Shown one piece after another: positions 39,239 to 52,237 of a stretch of DNA of 64,000 nucleotides. The notes under the pieces were generated by a model, which saw nothing but the letters and a program-made list of their open reading frames with translations, did not search any database and was not told where the DNA came from. Location: assembly GCA_030685235.1 (NCBI GenBank), contig MU839165.1, forward strand, positions 62,001-126,000, written 5' to 3'. Within the stretch, counting starts at the first letter, position 1; each line of letters opens with the position of its first letter. The position numbers and the translations under genes are program-made. Source of the DNA: Copromyces sp. CBS 386.78. Taxonomy: Eukaryota; Ascomycota; Sordariomycetes; Sordariales; Sordariaceae.

Positions 39239-42200
39239 GGTGATGATGGGGATTGATAAAGTGCGTTGACTCGAAGTTTGGTGTTTGAGGTGAGAGCTTG
39301 TCGAAAAGCGAACCGGGAAAGTAAATGTGACTTGACAAGAAGGCACCAGGCGTCCGTCAAGACAGAGCAACTAAAGCATTGAAAGGCGTAGGATCGTCGT
39401 GAAAGCCAGAGGGAGAGTTGTATGTGTCCCTGGGGTTGGGAGGCGTATAAAGATGGGGTGGTAGGGATTGCGAGGCTGGCGCGCTGTTGGAGGGGCAAAA
39501 CGGGTGCGGCTGTGGGCGCAAAGAAGTGAAAGAGGGGAATTGAGGCGACAGAAAAGAAGCGTGGAGGGAAAGTTGGAGGGCGGCTTCTGGGGGGCGGTAG
39601 CGGTAGGTATAGGTGCTGGTCGTCGTGATCTGACTGGTTATAGGGTGGACCGTTGTCTAGTGGTTGTAGTGTTGTGTCTACACAGTAGCTGTGCTCGTGC
39701 AGGGCCAAGGGAGCCACAGGGGGAAATCGTTAGGGGGGTGGAGGGGATCTCGGGGATCTGGAGACTGGCCGGCGAGAGTGGGGCTCGTGGTGTTGGTGTT
39801 TCTGGCGCTGGATTTGTCGTGCAACCAAAGGCGGTGATCAATGATTAAAAGACCAGGTATAAGCGTCCCTCGGTATGGTGTTCGTGTATGGCGTATATGA
39901 TTAGAAGGCAAAGAGAGCAGGGTAATTTCCAAAGCAACGAAGCAAAGGAGGAATGACAGTAGGCTCCCAAGATACAGGCGTGACAGGGGTCGGGTGGAAA
40001 GAGACCAAGTGGAAAAGGCCAGCCCACAATCTGGCCTGACTGATAGGTATTGATCGGTATATCCCAACGGATAATGCGTCGACGACACGAATTGCAAGTG
40101 GAAAACCGGGAATTGAAGGTCGGGAAACGAAGTGTGAAAAAGATGGAAGTGGACTGAGCAAGGTACGGTATGCGCGGAAGGTGAAAAGGTCACCTGCACT
40201 TTGGTGTCGTGCCAGGGTCGAGTGCGTGTGGTGCTATGGTTCAAGTTGACGGGCAGGTGCGCTCCTTGATTTGATTGTTTTCCCGTAACTTCCTCTTCAG
40301 TCCGCACTGGAATGCAAAGTAAACCGATGGAGAAGAGGAAGGCACGGATAGTCCGTATCTATCGCGACTGACAAACCGAGAGCTATAATGCGCCTCAACT
40401 GCACTGCTGATGAGAGAGTTGAATTGATGATGACCAAAACTGGACATCCCCGTTCAGACTTGGGACGAACTTCGCACACTCGCTCTGGATCTTAATGGGC
40501 CCCGATGCGATATCGAATGGTCTAGTGGGAGGGGGAGAATGGAACCGGACCTGAGATGGGATGACAGATACCGAGACAGCCCACATGCAGACGGGCAGGT
40601 CATAGTAAGGTACCCCTACTATGATTCTACACATGTATATACTTACTTTGCTCTTTTCAATTTCGTACCTCACAGACCTGCCCCTAAAGCTGTCGATAGC
40701 GTCAGTTGCCGGGATTCGATAGGTGTGAACAGGCTCACAGTAGGGTCGTCAATGTCGCGCTTCTGCACCCAGAGGCACAGATACAGCGCAGATACAACTT
40801 CCATTTTCTCATTCCTACTGGGCAGACGCGCAATGCTCCCGTCCCCAACACTGTGAGGGGAAAGCATGTGCAGATGGACGTGAGGTCTTGGAGGAGAGTG
40901 CTATGCGGACTGTGGAGGTGCTGAAAATGCGGTGGACCAGCATATCACGACGGCCTCTGACTGGCTGGATGCATGCTGGCTGTATGCGGAGCTTTTCCTG
41001 TTATGGTGACCACCCACTTCCACCCACCTGCCCTTGCCGGGCCCTGGCTTATGCCATCAAATGGGAACGAATGGCATCCAACGTCAAGGTTCCCTCGGAG
41101 TCGTCCCTCGACTTCTGTCGGCTTCTTTCTCAGCTTCTCTTCCGGCCGCCGGCCGCTAATGATCCATAGTGCGACCCTCTTCAGCAGCACAGGTGTGGCA
41201 GTTTGGTCAGGAATAGCATCGCTGTTGAGGCCTGAGGGATGAGGTTGCCCCTTTCTCCTGAATGGACTGCAGGAATTGTGAGACTAATATAAACAGGGAG
41301 TACAACAATCCAGGACATGGACCGTAAAAATGCCATCTCAAACAGCACCATCCAGGTCTTCGACACCCAGAAAGGCGGCCTCTCTCCCGGATCGGCGTCG
41401 GTCGTTCACGGACTCTTCCTCGGAATGCCATTCGCTTCAATCCATTGCTGAGACGGGAATGCCAAGTTACAGACATGGAACGTGGCCCACGAATCCACGA
41501 TCTTATCGGAATATCGCCCGGTGCCTCGGCGTGGCTGGTGATGGTGGCGAGTGCGGCCTCTGAAAGGATGAACCCTCGAAGGAAGCTGGACAGACTTCGT
41601 GCCGCCGCCGCCGTTCGGAACGCCGACTCGCTCCAGTCAGACCCGAAGATGATGTTGACCCAAGACACCTCCTGACAGCTCACCAGAATCGTTTGTTCCT
41701 GCACAAGCTGCCGGATTAGCAGTCTGATCGTGCTCATCAGGTTTGCTCATCAGGGCAAGCTCACGCTCCCTCGTGTCAATTCCCGTGACAATCCACCTAC
41801 CGCCAGATGGTGTGGCAGTCACTAATAGGTTCTTTCCAGAGCTGAGATTGCGTCGAACATCAAAAGGTCAAACCGTCGTCAAACAGGCTTGGTGAATGCC
41901 GGTGATGGATGCCTATCGATGTCATTTCCCCCTCTGGCGTAGCATCACAAATGGCAGGAGACTCCTGATGATGCTCTGCTAACAGGGAAAGAGCACTTGC
42001 TTCAGGTTATTCGGCGCTATGAGGTCAATTCTTTCCGGGTCTTCACCCATTGGATCATGCAACCACACATCCTCGCTTCGCTCTTTCCTCGACTAGGCCA
42101 ATAGCCGCTCTAGACGCCCACCGCCCAATTTTCTACCGGCATATTTCTGTTTCTTCCCACAAGTACGGTAAGTACCCGTCTTTTCTGTCCCGTTCATTGC

Positions 42201-45200
42201 TCGAGGCCTACAGACGGGAGATATATCGCCCTGTACCTACGCTGCAAACTGCACAATCGACAGCCCCGGATCTAGGAGGCGTCTATGCTGCTCTTAAGCT
42301 GTGACGCTCCGAGTGCCCATGAAGCAGTTCGTCCTGTCGTCGCTGGATAAAGAAGCTGTCTTGGCCTCTCGGATGTCAGCCCTCTCCATGGACAACAGAA
42401 GAAAGACTCTTGCTGATTGGGCTATCACAATAGCGATTTCTCTCATCGTCAACTTTTGTCATTTTTCCATGCGCAAATGGTCGACAAGTATGCGACAGCA
42501 CCATTCAACTGACACCGGTCACCTTCCACACCAGATCGGTCTTTTACCCAATCAAAACACATGGTTCCCTTTATTCCTACTTTGCCCTCGATACCCACCC
42601 AAGGAAACGATACACATCCAGAAGCAGGTACAGCCTCATACATACAACAGGTCCATTGTGACAGTCTGCAGTTAGCCTTGTCACTCCATCCAATCCCTAT
42701 CTGAAGCCATGGTTTTAGGGACGGCCGGAGTGCTGCATTTCCCCCCATTTGACGACCAATGCAGGCCGGTAGAGGTAAAACGACTTCATCGACTGGCTAC
42801 GGAGTCTCGTCTACTGCCAATACCCGTGCCTCAGATATGCAAGTAGCGTCTCATACATGGCTTTTGCAGCGCTCTTGGCGAACAAGATACACATCACCTA
42901 ACCCGTCTTCTTGTCTTTCTCTTCTGGGGAAATGGCCTCGTGTCTGGAGTGAACCTAGACGTCGGATCCCGAATATGATCACCTGGAGGAGCATTCGGAC
43001 TAACTGTCAGGCAACATTGTTTCAGACGTTGGTCTTGGTTGCTCACAAATATACCAACGGCCACAAGCCACGCTCACTGCGTACTCGAGTTACATCAAGC
43101 CCCTCCACCCCTCGTTTCCTCCTTCCGAGCGACTGTCGACTTTACCCCGCCAAACGGTCAAACCACCAAGGCAACACAACATCCATACCCCTTCGTATCC
43201 TCTTGGTTGTGTTCCTGTTTCGGCGGCCGGGGCCATACCGTCGGATGAGATCCCCACGCAGTCGTTCGTTTTCCTGTCCATCAGTTGGTTTCCCCATGCG
43301 ATGCCGGCCAGGTCGCGTCACACCAACCGCACAGTACCTACATGCGCAGAATCCCTTTTCCGTGGGGGATCCTCTCTGTACATTGGGGCACCATTGACAA
43401 TGCAGCTTGAGGGGAGTGTAAGCCGGGGCAGCCACACACGAGATGCAAATCCCAGACCGCCCAAAGGATGTTGTAACCACCCATCTCCGTGGCGGTGAGC
43501 TTACGAGATGCTGCTGGTGGTGTTCTAACTGCATACCCAATATCTGGGGGTTCTTGACGAGTTGGGAAGACGGCTGTGCCAACGTTTGTTCTCAGCACTT
43601 CGTGTTCCCACGATCGAACAGATACGCTTGGAGAGACATCGGGAAAATCTCTGATCGTGAGAAGAACAAGCACGAGCTCGACATCGGCTTTATAATGAAA
43701 CTGGTAAGAGCCATCGCATCCTGGATTGTCTTGCTTTTCACTAACTTCGAGTCGTCCAGACATTGCCAGATAGATTATGGAAGCGTACAAGGAGAGACCA
43801 GGAGGTTTTGTCTGCTGCCAACCCTATGATAGGTGCTCCGTATACCGGCCGGTTGCAACCGTGCAACCTGCATGCCGTCACAGATGCGCATCACACTTCA
43901 CCCGTACTCGTGCTCCTCGAGTCAGGACCCTCAAAGCCAAACATGTCAAGCAGCGGGGAAGATGCGTCAGGCTGATTGGACAAGAGGGTTTCTAGAGCCG
44001 CTTCCCGATGAACTCGTGCTCCGATTTTCTCCTGGCTGCTGGAACATGTTGGGCATACCTTGAACCTTCTCGGCAGGCATCTCCTAATCCTTTTGCCCGT
44101 TTTGGCCATTTTCGAACTGGGCTGGTTGACTAATATTATGCCGCATGCACCCTGATCAACATCATTGTTTCTCTGCTTCTCTGGCTACAAATGCTGTGCG
44201 CTTCTCTTTCGGAGAACACTGACGAACTTGATCGGAGGTATGAGCCAAGCTACACAATGGGCATGGCATTCTTGGATGGAAGGCTTGAGTAAGTCATATT
44301 GTGGTCAGTGACCATTATGCTTGAGCCTCCAACCCCTTCGGACCTGAAGAGACCCAGCTGAGCTGATCGGGGAATATCGGCCAGGCAAGGCTAGGGGATC
44401 GACGAAGCGGGATCGGAGCGGGCCGCCATTTGTTCAGTCAAGGGGCTCAAATCGAACGAAACCTTGATGATCTTCGTAGCAAGGCTTTGGATTTGGAGAT
44501 ACACTCGCACAGTTCTCGCTCATATTATTTGTACACACAGCTCGGACCTGGACATGATGAAAGAACACTCCGCAGCAGTCGCCTCTCGCGTGACAGCCTT
44601 TGGGTGGACTTGACCCCGGTTTGGACATGCCTTTGCACCGTATCCGACCGACAATCAAAACTATCTGTCCGGCCAAATGACAGCCTTGTTTTCCAGACTG
44701 CCCATAAGAATTCGAACCCTGAGAAAGATTGTTCAACGCCTTTTAGGCAAATGGGCCGAGCTGTCATATTCTGAAACCTAGCTCAAGCTCATTTTGCAGA
44801 TCAGTCAGCCAAAAGCCAATTACATCAACAAACGGTCGACGAAATCCGCATGGCAATGGAGACATACCCAACTCACCGCGTGTCAAACCGCCAAACAGTA
44901 TGGAGGCCCAAGACTTTCCAAAGTGCCGGCTCACCCGCAAATCCCACATGGCGACCTCCTGGTATGACTTCATCGACATTCCGGAAATGTCACCTACGTA
45001 AGTGGAAACGGCTTGGTTTGTTTGGGACGAATCCACAAGCAGGATAATTCTATTTCGACGATCAATAGACACTGACAACGATTCATCAACGAAGTTGCTG
45101 TCGCGTGCCAATGACAAAGGCTGGGAGTGCTCAAGCTACATACTAACATATGGTCCTTGGGTTCGATCCGGGTTCAGTTCCCGGTGTTGTCCATCAGTGG

Positions 45201-48159
45201 CTTTCCGAGGCAGACCGCTCGGGACCAAATCCATCCCGCATCCCAGGCTGTCTGTCTTTGGACTCCGCCTTCACCCCGGATCGACTACCCGAAACGTTCG
45301 GCCATTTAGCACAAAAGTTTGACGTCGTCGAACCGGAGAGGGAGCAACAGAAATGCACAGCGGACGGTGATAGGCTCAATCCGACCTGTGAGGCCTGACA
45401 CGTGTTAACTTTCCTACGGCGGGCCCCCATCAAACCTACCAAGCTAGGCCAAAGGGATCAACTGGCAACCTGTCGAACTGTCAAAGCCAAGGTCCGTGCT
45501 ATGATGGCATAGCCCGAAACACGGGGGCCGCCGGTTCGTGTCACGACATGATCAGCTCAAACCGGGTGCCATGTGGGCGGAACGGTCAAGTGAAGTAGGC
45601 GGTAGGTAAGGTGAAGTGAGGTAAGGCAGGCGGTCTGGGAAGATATCCTGTCCTATCCTATCCTTTTGATTCTCCATGGTTGAGGACTTCCACCGAGAAT
45701 TGAAATAGATAATGAAAACCACGAGCTGTCAACGATGAGGGATTACCGAAAAGGGATGCCTGCCCAAAACGACCCGAAGACATTCATATCCACTCGAACG
45801 TTGACCGACCGACCGAGATCTGTCAGTGTCAGATTATCAAACTCCGGACAAAAACTAAGAACTGCACCTCGTGACCACCTCTGCGCCTTCCTTACCAAAC
45901 AGCACCGCCGGCACCACCGGCAGGTTGAACGCCCAAGCTTTAGCTCCCGCCTCAAAAGTCGAAACTCCAATGATAGGTTCAAAAAAACTTCTCCCTCGCT
46001 TCTACACCGATATCGAGAAGCCGACGGTGTGGTTTTCGGCTTGCCTATCCGTGATCTCCCTCAGGCTAAACTAAGCTGAGCCTACGTTCTCTTGACTAAG
46101 TAAGCAAGTTAGGCTGAACCAGCTGCCGCGGTAGACCGGTACCTAAGCTAAGGAAGGTAAATTTCCACTTGAGGAATTCTGAGCACTCTCATCGCGCCAC
46201 GACTGCTTTTGGAGCCTTTTGGCTATATGATGCTTATCCACGTTCGGTTTGGGTTGGGTTAGGTTAGACTTGCGAGCTGAGCTGTGATAGGTCAAATACC
46301 TACCCAATGAGGTTCCCAATGGGGCCTTTGATGGATACTGTATGTGGACTACCTACGAGCGGGATATCTCGAGGGCTGAACCAACTGGACGGGTTGTGGG
46401 TAGGTACGGGTGGTGGCGGGTGCTTGCGGGTAGGAGGTGGGATGGTTCCGTTGACGGGGTTAAGAATGGGGATGAGGAACTGGTGGAGGTTGAAACTAAG
46501 TTCAAGATGGGAAAAGCTAGGGGTAATCTAGGGGTTAATCTTAGGTTGGGCGGTGACTTCCTTTTTGTCGGGACTCAGGCACGAAAACCGGAAGAGCGGA
46601 TGAAGTAGGCGGATGAAACCCGGGTTCCTGAACATGTGAATATCATTGACGAGGTGGGTTCGTTGGGAAGGCGGTCACGTTTAAGGGACGAGGGGTGGGT
46701 AAGCACCTGAGCAAAGGGGTAGCTCCTCACTTCGGAGTTCCTTCAACGTTCGGGTTCAAAGGGAATTGGAATTAGTCAGGATAGGGGAAGATAGGTAAGT
46801 GCGATGTTTTCCAAGATCTCCTTTATTTGCCTCGACTTTGCCTACGGGACAATATATGGCCCAATATCAGGTCATTGAACCACAAGTATGTAATCTACCG
46901 AGGTTATCTCACGTGAAAGTACAATGCTGCCCTTCGGTTGTCAATTTAGTATCATGTCGACGGAGCAGGCCATAGGAAGGGTCTAATGCGATGACTTTTT
47001 TGGACAGAGGTAAGAAAGATATTTCTTACGTAGGTGTTAGCATGAGAGTCTCGCTTGACAGCCAATGATACTAAACTAGAAGATTAAGAGATACTAAGAA
47101 TCTCACCAGCCAAGACGTAGAAAAGAAACAGTAGCCATCAAGTAGGTAGTTCTTCACTCTATGCGCAAGTTGCTGAACGATACGGCAGCCACATAGGTTG
47201 GTACGGAGTTGCACTCAGTAAGGTTGCCTTGACAGCCAGATAATGAGAAAGTCATGAGCTTCTATAGAGGAACCAGTCACTTTGAGTTCTATCCCGCCAT
47301 GGAGACTAGCCATGTCGAGATGATTCTTTTCAAGCCTAAACTAGGTAGTGTCATGGCTTTCTTTTGTTGGAACAGCAACTGTCAACGTAGGTCTAGTCTT
47401 TGGACACTTCAAAACAACAAGAGAAGTTTCTGGTCTAGAGCCTTGACACAACCAAGGACTGTAACAATAGTAACAGAACAGAGAGGGGCTCAGTGAATTT
47501 CTCTGAACTAGACCTAATCGCTCTTGACGCTGCTCTGATTTCTTTGAACCGAGCTCGTCATGATCCTGTACATGGAAGACGGCCTCATCGCCTCCTCCTC
47601 TTCCCGCTTGCGGTCTACAAACCGAGTGTAAGCTTTACTGCAGCTTGTTTTCAAGATCCACCTTCACTTGATGAGTGATGGGATTTGATCTGGACGAACT
47701 CAACATGACACACCTGCCTCATCAGTCTCCGGGAAAGAGCGCCGGGGCTCCAGGTGCGTACCTATGTCAGGTTGCACTTTCCTCTCTGCGTGGTGCCCAA
47801 TTTCCACCGACAAGGACCGAGATAGTCAGTAGTCGTACCTTCCTCTCTTTGATGAAGTGAAATTTCTCGTGCCTTCCTTTTACATTTGGTTAAAGATCCT
47901 TTTCTACCACTGTCACTACCTTAGTACTCTAGTACTCTCATGCCTGTGCTCCTGTCTACCTCACAACACTTCCACTTCTGGCTCCGAGTCCTAGGTGTCT
48001 GATCGATTTCACTCTTCAAACTGTCGTCATCACACCGATGACATCTTCATTTCCTCGAGATCGCTAACCGCCCACCTGAAAAAACAGAACTGGCCCCTAG
48101 TCTACATCTTCCTCACAACACCCACCTTTCGAACCTTTTAACACATCATCTTCTTCCTC
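39239..48159. other. long gene-poor interval, no supported gene
   Basis: Almost 9 kb of balanced composition with no RIP signature. The first kilobase is probably promoter and 5' UTR of the J-domain gene. Elsewhere only short frames on both strands occur, without recognisable domains. Two fragments have gene-like, C-ending codon use but no full model: 41317-41451 (+, 44 codons) and 45871-46074 (+, ending TAA, without a good upstream ATG). I found no tRNA or 5S rRNA pattern by eye. The interval could hold non-coding transcripts, small genes or decayed genes. Confidence 0.5.
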
Positions 48160-49525
48160 CTAATTATTGTCTTCCCCATCCTCGTCGCAAACAGACATCT
48201 CCAAATCCACTACCACCGGCTTATGGAACTTCTTCCCTCCCACATGAGGATAATTGCTTGCCAAAATTGCACAGTTGACCACGCACGTTTCCTTTCGGCC
48301 TTCTCCACTGCCTTTGCCTTTATCATTCCAGTCTAATTTTCCACTTCCTTTCCCACGACCACGGCCAGTCAAATCCACCAAACTAATCTTTGCGGACTTT
48401 GGGTCCGGACTCGGGTCCGTCCACTTTTCTATTCCGGCTTCAATCCACTCCGCTTGCACCTCACCAGCGGTATCTTCTTCCCTATCCAAAGTATCAGGGC
48501 CTGGCGGGGACCACCGCACCCTCTCAGCTCCCCTAGCGCGATGTACATGTCCGCAAACCTGCAGTCTCGGTCGAACTACCGATAAGCGTTGGAAGAGGGA
48601 ATGGCAGCCTAGGTGTCGGTCTATATCTGTTTCTGTTTCCGTTCCCTTTCCCGTCTCTCCAGTTTCCCCGTCTGAGCCGCGGACAACGCCAAGGTCGCAG
48701 TGTCCGTACGGAGGCGTGTGCGTGATGAGGATGTCAGTGCCTGGAGGGATGGAGGACCAAATCATGTCTGCGGTTTTAACCTCATTTCCGTCCGGCTCTC
48801 TTCCCCCGTTAGTCATTACCTGCGCCTCCTGCTCTTTTCTTGAGGAATTGTTCGGATCCTCAACACTCCTCACATACCCAAACGCCCATTTATCCCCTAG
48901 CCCGGGCGTCCCCGGACTTCCAAATACTTTGAACTTTGTTTTTGGTCCCTTTGGATCCGTGAGCTTCATCTCGGCGGACTCATGGCGGAGGTAAGTGATT
49001 GATGGGCCGTGAGTCTCAAAGAGGGATAGACCCTCTTTTGGGTTGGAGAGGGGTTTATTATGGAAGTGGTTGGATTCTGGAGAGAGCTCTTGATGCTGGG
49101 AGGAATTAGAAGAGAGTGTCGGGTCGAGAGCTTTGTCGTGGTTTCCTGTTGAGCAGAGAAATGTGAGTGTCCATTTTCTTTGGGTGAACTGGAGGCAACT
49201 TGGGGTAAGGACTGATGAGACATACCGGCAATGACAATCTTGGCTTCAAAATCGGCTTTTTCCAGCCATTGGATTGCTTTGGTGAGCTGTTAATTATGCG
49301 TGTTAGTCTGTTGAAATGCGTGACGAATTTCCCATATGCTGCCTAGGATAGCTTGGGGAACAATATTGGGATTAGTACCTCTGAAAGACTCCCTTGGTTT
49401 GTCAAGTCACCGGCATGGATGAGAACGTCACCCTTGGGGAGTTTAACAGTGCAATTGTGGGTGTCGCTGATGCAAACTATTCTCGTTCGTCTTGTCGGAC
49501 ATGGGTCGGCGGGAGAGCTACTCAT
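48160..49525 (-). CDS. calcineurin-like metallophosphoesterase, MPPED-like
   Basis: A dimetal phosphoesterase of the class III cyclic-nucleotide-phosphodiesterase-like MPPED group; the physiological substrate is unknown. Three exons: 49379-49525, 49226-49286 and 48160-49145, giving 397 residues. Introns are 92 and 80 nt with GTACTA and GTATGT donors and AACAG ends, and phases agree. Metal-binding motifs are complete and in order: SDTHN (20-24), GDLTNQG (39-45), GNHD (70-73), the TH of an ITHTPPYGHCD segment (211-212) and GHVH (268-271). Long inserts lie between the NHD and TH blocks (about 75-200) and in the C-terminal half, which is rich in Gly/Lys/Glu and probably disordered. The acidic C-terminus ends in DEDGEDNN. 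No signal peptide, so probably cytosolic. Confidence 0.88.
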
Positions 49526-51353
49526 AGCTTTGGGATACCTTCAGTTTTGTGGAAAATGTGGCCGTCCTTAGAAATGGAACAAAAGTCTTGTCAGAAAGAA
49601 ACTATCATCCCAAACAGGTCGAAGGTTAAGGGAATCAACGGTAGGGGGTGTTAATACCTTTCCAAACCGCCAGGCAGATGACTGGGACAAAAAGATACCT
49701 TAGTTTCAACGCCAGACTTCGGCTGAGTCACACCGGGAAGATACTTGAACACGAAATCAAGTGACTTGGCACGTGCTAGTTGACCTAGAAATCGAGAATT
49801 CAAATAGCGTATTTTTTTTACAAAAAGGAAGGAGCAATGTCGTGCTTCCTTCCTGACATGTTCGGAGGCCGGATGTCACCTGAGCACTGTCTCAAAGTTG
49901 ACGGATAGCTTCGCTTGACCACACTACCTACCTATTCAGGCCACTCTTCTCTCCTTTCTGTTCACAAACTCTGCAAATATCCTCCATTAAAGCCCATGGT
50001 ACTTGCTCCTTCGCGGTCAACGCCTGGTACTACCAGCCATCTTTTTTTACCAACCGCTTCAACGCCCGAAAGTGACTTTTTACGGTGTCCATTCCCATCT
50101 GCTGAACCTATATCTACCGCGACTAGAATTATTGATCGGCTTGAAGTTTCTTTAACTCGCAATGTCGCCGCTCCGTAGAAAGAGCCATTCACTTGTATGC
50201 CCTTTTAACCTCGAGACTTGCCTGGGTAACAACGTCTAGGCCTGTGAAGAAGACAACTACATAAGGTTTCTTCTCAAGTACCCGTAGGCAGATAGTGGCC
50301 TAAGCAGGCCTGTTAACCCTCATCTGGTACTCCAACTTTGTAATCAAGGTTCAGACCGAGGCTTGAAAGGCAGCGGGACAGCTCCCCTTTCCGTGAGCCC
50401 TCAACAACCGAGAAGGAGCCAGACCCCCTGAAAGCAGCCGCTCCACAGCATCATTCACTCCTCGGCCTTTCAGTCCGTGCCTCACTCGAGATAGACAAGC
50501 CCATAAAGCACGACATGCACCGGCAAGTCCGTCCAAGGCAGTATCTGAATTTCCGAGGCCCCGAAGTCTGTACGTAGTGGGATATCGGGTCATCGTGCTG
50601 CTGATGACATGACTATCCCCACGTGCCTTTTGTCTTCGCAGGGCTGCATGACATTCGCGGGAGATACAACGGGAGAGGGTCGGCAATTGGGGTATTGTTG
50701 TTGCATCCCTTCTCGAATTAACACTTGGGATTAGCAGAGCCGCTCAATAGTGAGTAGTAAGACAGGGCCAGGCAGCCCTATAGGATGGGGGAGTAGTGAT
50801 GGTGATGGTCTCAGTGACCTGGTTGAGTCGGGGGCTGCAACCCTTTCTTACTTCTATTGGAGGATAGGAAGTCCTTTTCAGTTTATGGTGGATAGATTGA
50901 AGTTGCGGTGAAATGTTGTCAAAGTCTCTTTGGCGCTTGTCAGATGAGGTAGGACTTTGCTGATTAAGACCCAAGAGTGAAAAGATTCTCTTGCAGATAG
51001 CTGGTGTCGTGTGTTGGATTATTCATCCCACTCTCGTCGAAGCTGGAGAGACCCCCATCCTCGGTCTTGAAATGCTGTGTAAGCCTGGAAATGCACCTCA
51101 TCTCTTCCGAGAATGCCATGTTGGTTTGTGGTACCCATAACGCAGATGATAGGGGCGGAATGAGGTCAGTAAGACATCGTGACCCCACAACCGGTCATAC
51201 TTGTATGTAACTTCATCACCAGAACCCAGATATCATCGAAAACTGACCATTTTTGAAGGTATCTTAATCGTCTGAATGTTGATCTACTCATGGTGATTTT
51301 CATGCTCGTGAATGACCTGCAGTGTTGACTCGAGGGCTTTGTCTTACACAGTA
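49526..51353. other. intergenic, no supported gene
   Basis: Promoter side of the metallophosphoesterase gene and downstream side of the pogo-like relic. The longest frame, 50351-50686 on the minus strand (111 codons), is Arg/Ala-rich without a recognisable domain or gene-like start context. Confidence 0.55.
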
Positions 51354-52237
51354 TTACTGCCCTGAGTTTACCGTCTTGATTGCTCGGGCAACCTTCCTTC
51401 GTTTGGGGGCGTGCTTTATGGCCTCACGAGCTTCCATGATCCCATCTATAGGTGCACATTTATCGTCCCCTCCCTCTTGCACCTTCCTCTTACTTCTGGG
51501 CTTGTATAACTCCAACTGAGTCTCGAGATATTGAATTTGTTGGTCTTTTGCAGCGAGTTCAACGTTCTTAGGATCCAGGGACTTGGCCATCTCGTAAACA
51601 GTCCTGATAGTGCGATTGAGGTGGGATAACTCATACCTTCTAGCATATCCCTGGAATTCTGGGGAGTGTTGGATTTGATGTTATCCTCTGATTCCTCGAT
51701 TCTGCGTGGTGTTCTGGCGGCTGTTCTGGCTGGTGATGGCTGGAGGGGGAGGACATCGTCATTAACGATGGCATCTGGGTCGTCCAGCACATTGTCGTCA
51801 GTTTGGACTCCCAATAAATCGGAGGTGGTAACTGCTTTTTTAGCAGACCCGCTAGCTCGCGCTGACTCGAGAGGGCTAGTAAGTTTGGTCCCGACCTCGG
51901 GATTCCTGTTCATAAAGCGGTCTATCCATCGCGGCCCCAGCTTGTCATGATCTCCTGCTCTTTTCAATAGCGATGTCGCGAATTCGACCACCTGGCGACG
52001 GCTTGGAGCACGGCCAGCCTTTTCCTCATTCAATATCCACTTGCAAATAAAGCTCCCTTGTGCTGGCGATAGTCGTTGGGCCGAAACCTTGGCTTCACGT
52101 TGCGTCTGGGTGCCGCGCACACGATCCGACAAGGTGGACTGGGCGATGCCATATTTCTTCGCTGCAGCGCGCTGGGATAAACCGTTGTGAATGTCTTTGA
52201 TTGCTCGATTAAAGAGCTCGTCTTTATGAGGTGTCAT
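51354..52237 (-). pseudogene. pogo/Tigger-like transposase relic lacking the DDE core
   Basis: Read from 52237, the first 120 residues hold a psq-type helix-turn-helix (LSQRAAAKKYGIAQSTLSDR at about 20-39) and a CENP-B/Tc5-type DNA-binding domain (WILNEEKAGRAPSRRQV...RWIDRFMNRNPEV). In family members a DDE catalytic domain of about 200 residues follows. Here only about 75 low-complexity residues intervene before a typical post-catalytic tail. That tail is in another frame: from about 51,650 the next frame reads YELSHLNRTIRTVYEMAKS and continues to a LELYKPRSKRKV coil ending at 51354. One small indel near 51,640-51,650 would explain this. A 92-nt intron (51545-51636; GTATGA donor, AAAAG acceptor) is a weaker alternative that would remove half of the coherent tail. 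No RIP signature. A decayed or internally deleted element, or a domesticated DNA-binding fragment. Confidence 0.6.

Noticed and set aside
39106..40307. Overlapping 203- and 209-codon minus-strand frames upstream of the J-domain start
   Set aside because: The first overlaps the J-domain coding sequence out of frame; both are Leu/Pro/Ser/His-rich without domains and lie in the probable promoter/leader.
41207..41737. 176-codon minus-strand frame in the gene-poor interval
   Set aside because: No recognisable domain, and the competing opposite strand shows better codon use in part of the region.
42759..43397. 212-codon plus-strand frame in the gene-poor interval
   Set aside because: Arg/Ser/Pro-rich composition, no domain, no codon bias or splice context; likely chance.
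45120..45200. Sequence resembling a tRNA T-arm (GGGTTCGATCC)
   Set aside because: No matching A box, anticodon arm or acceptor-stem pairing could be built around it.
45490..45560. Second tRNA-like stretch with GGTTCGTGTC
   Set aside because: Stem pairings and A box fail; treated as chance.
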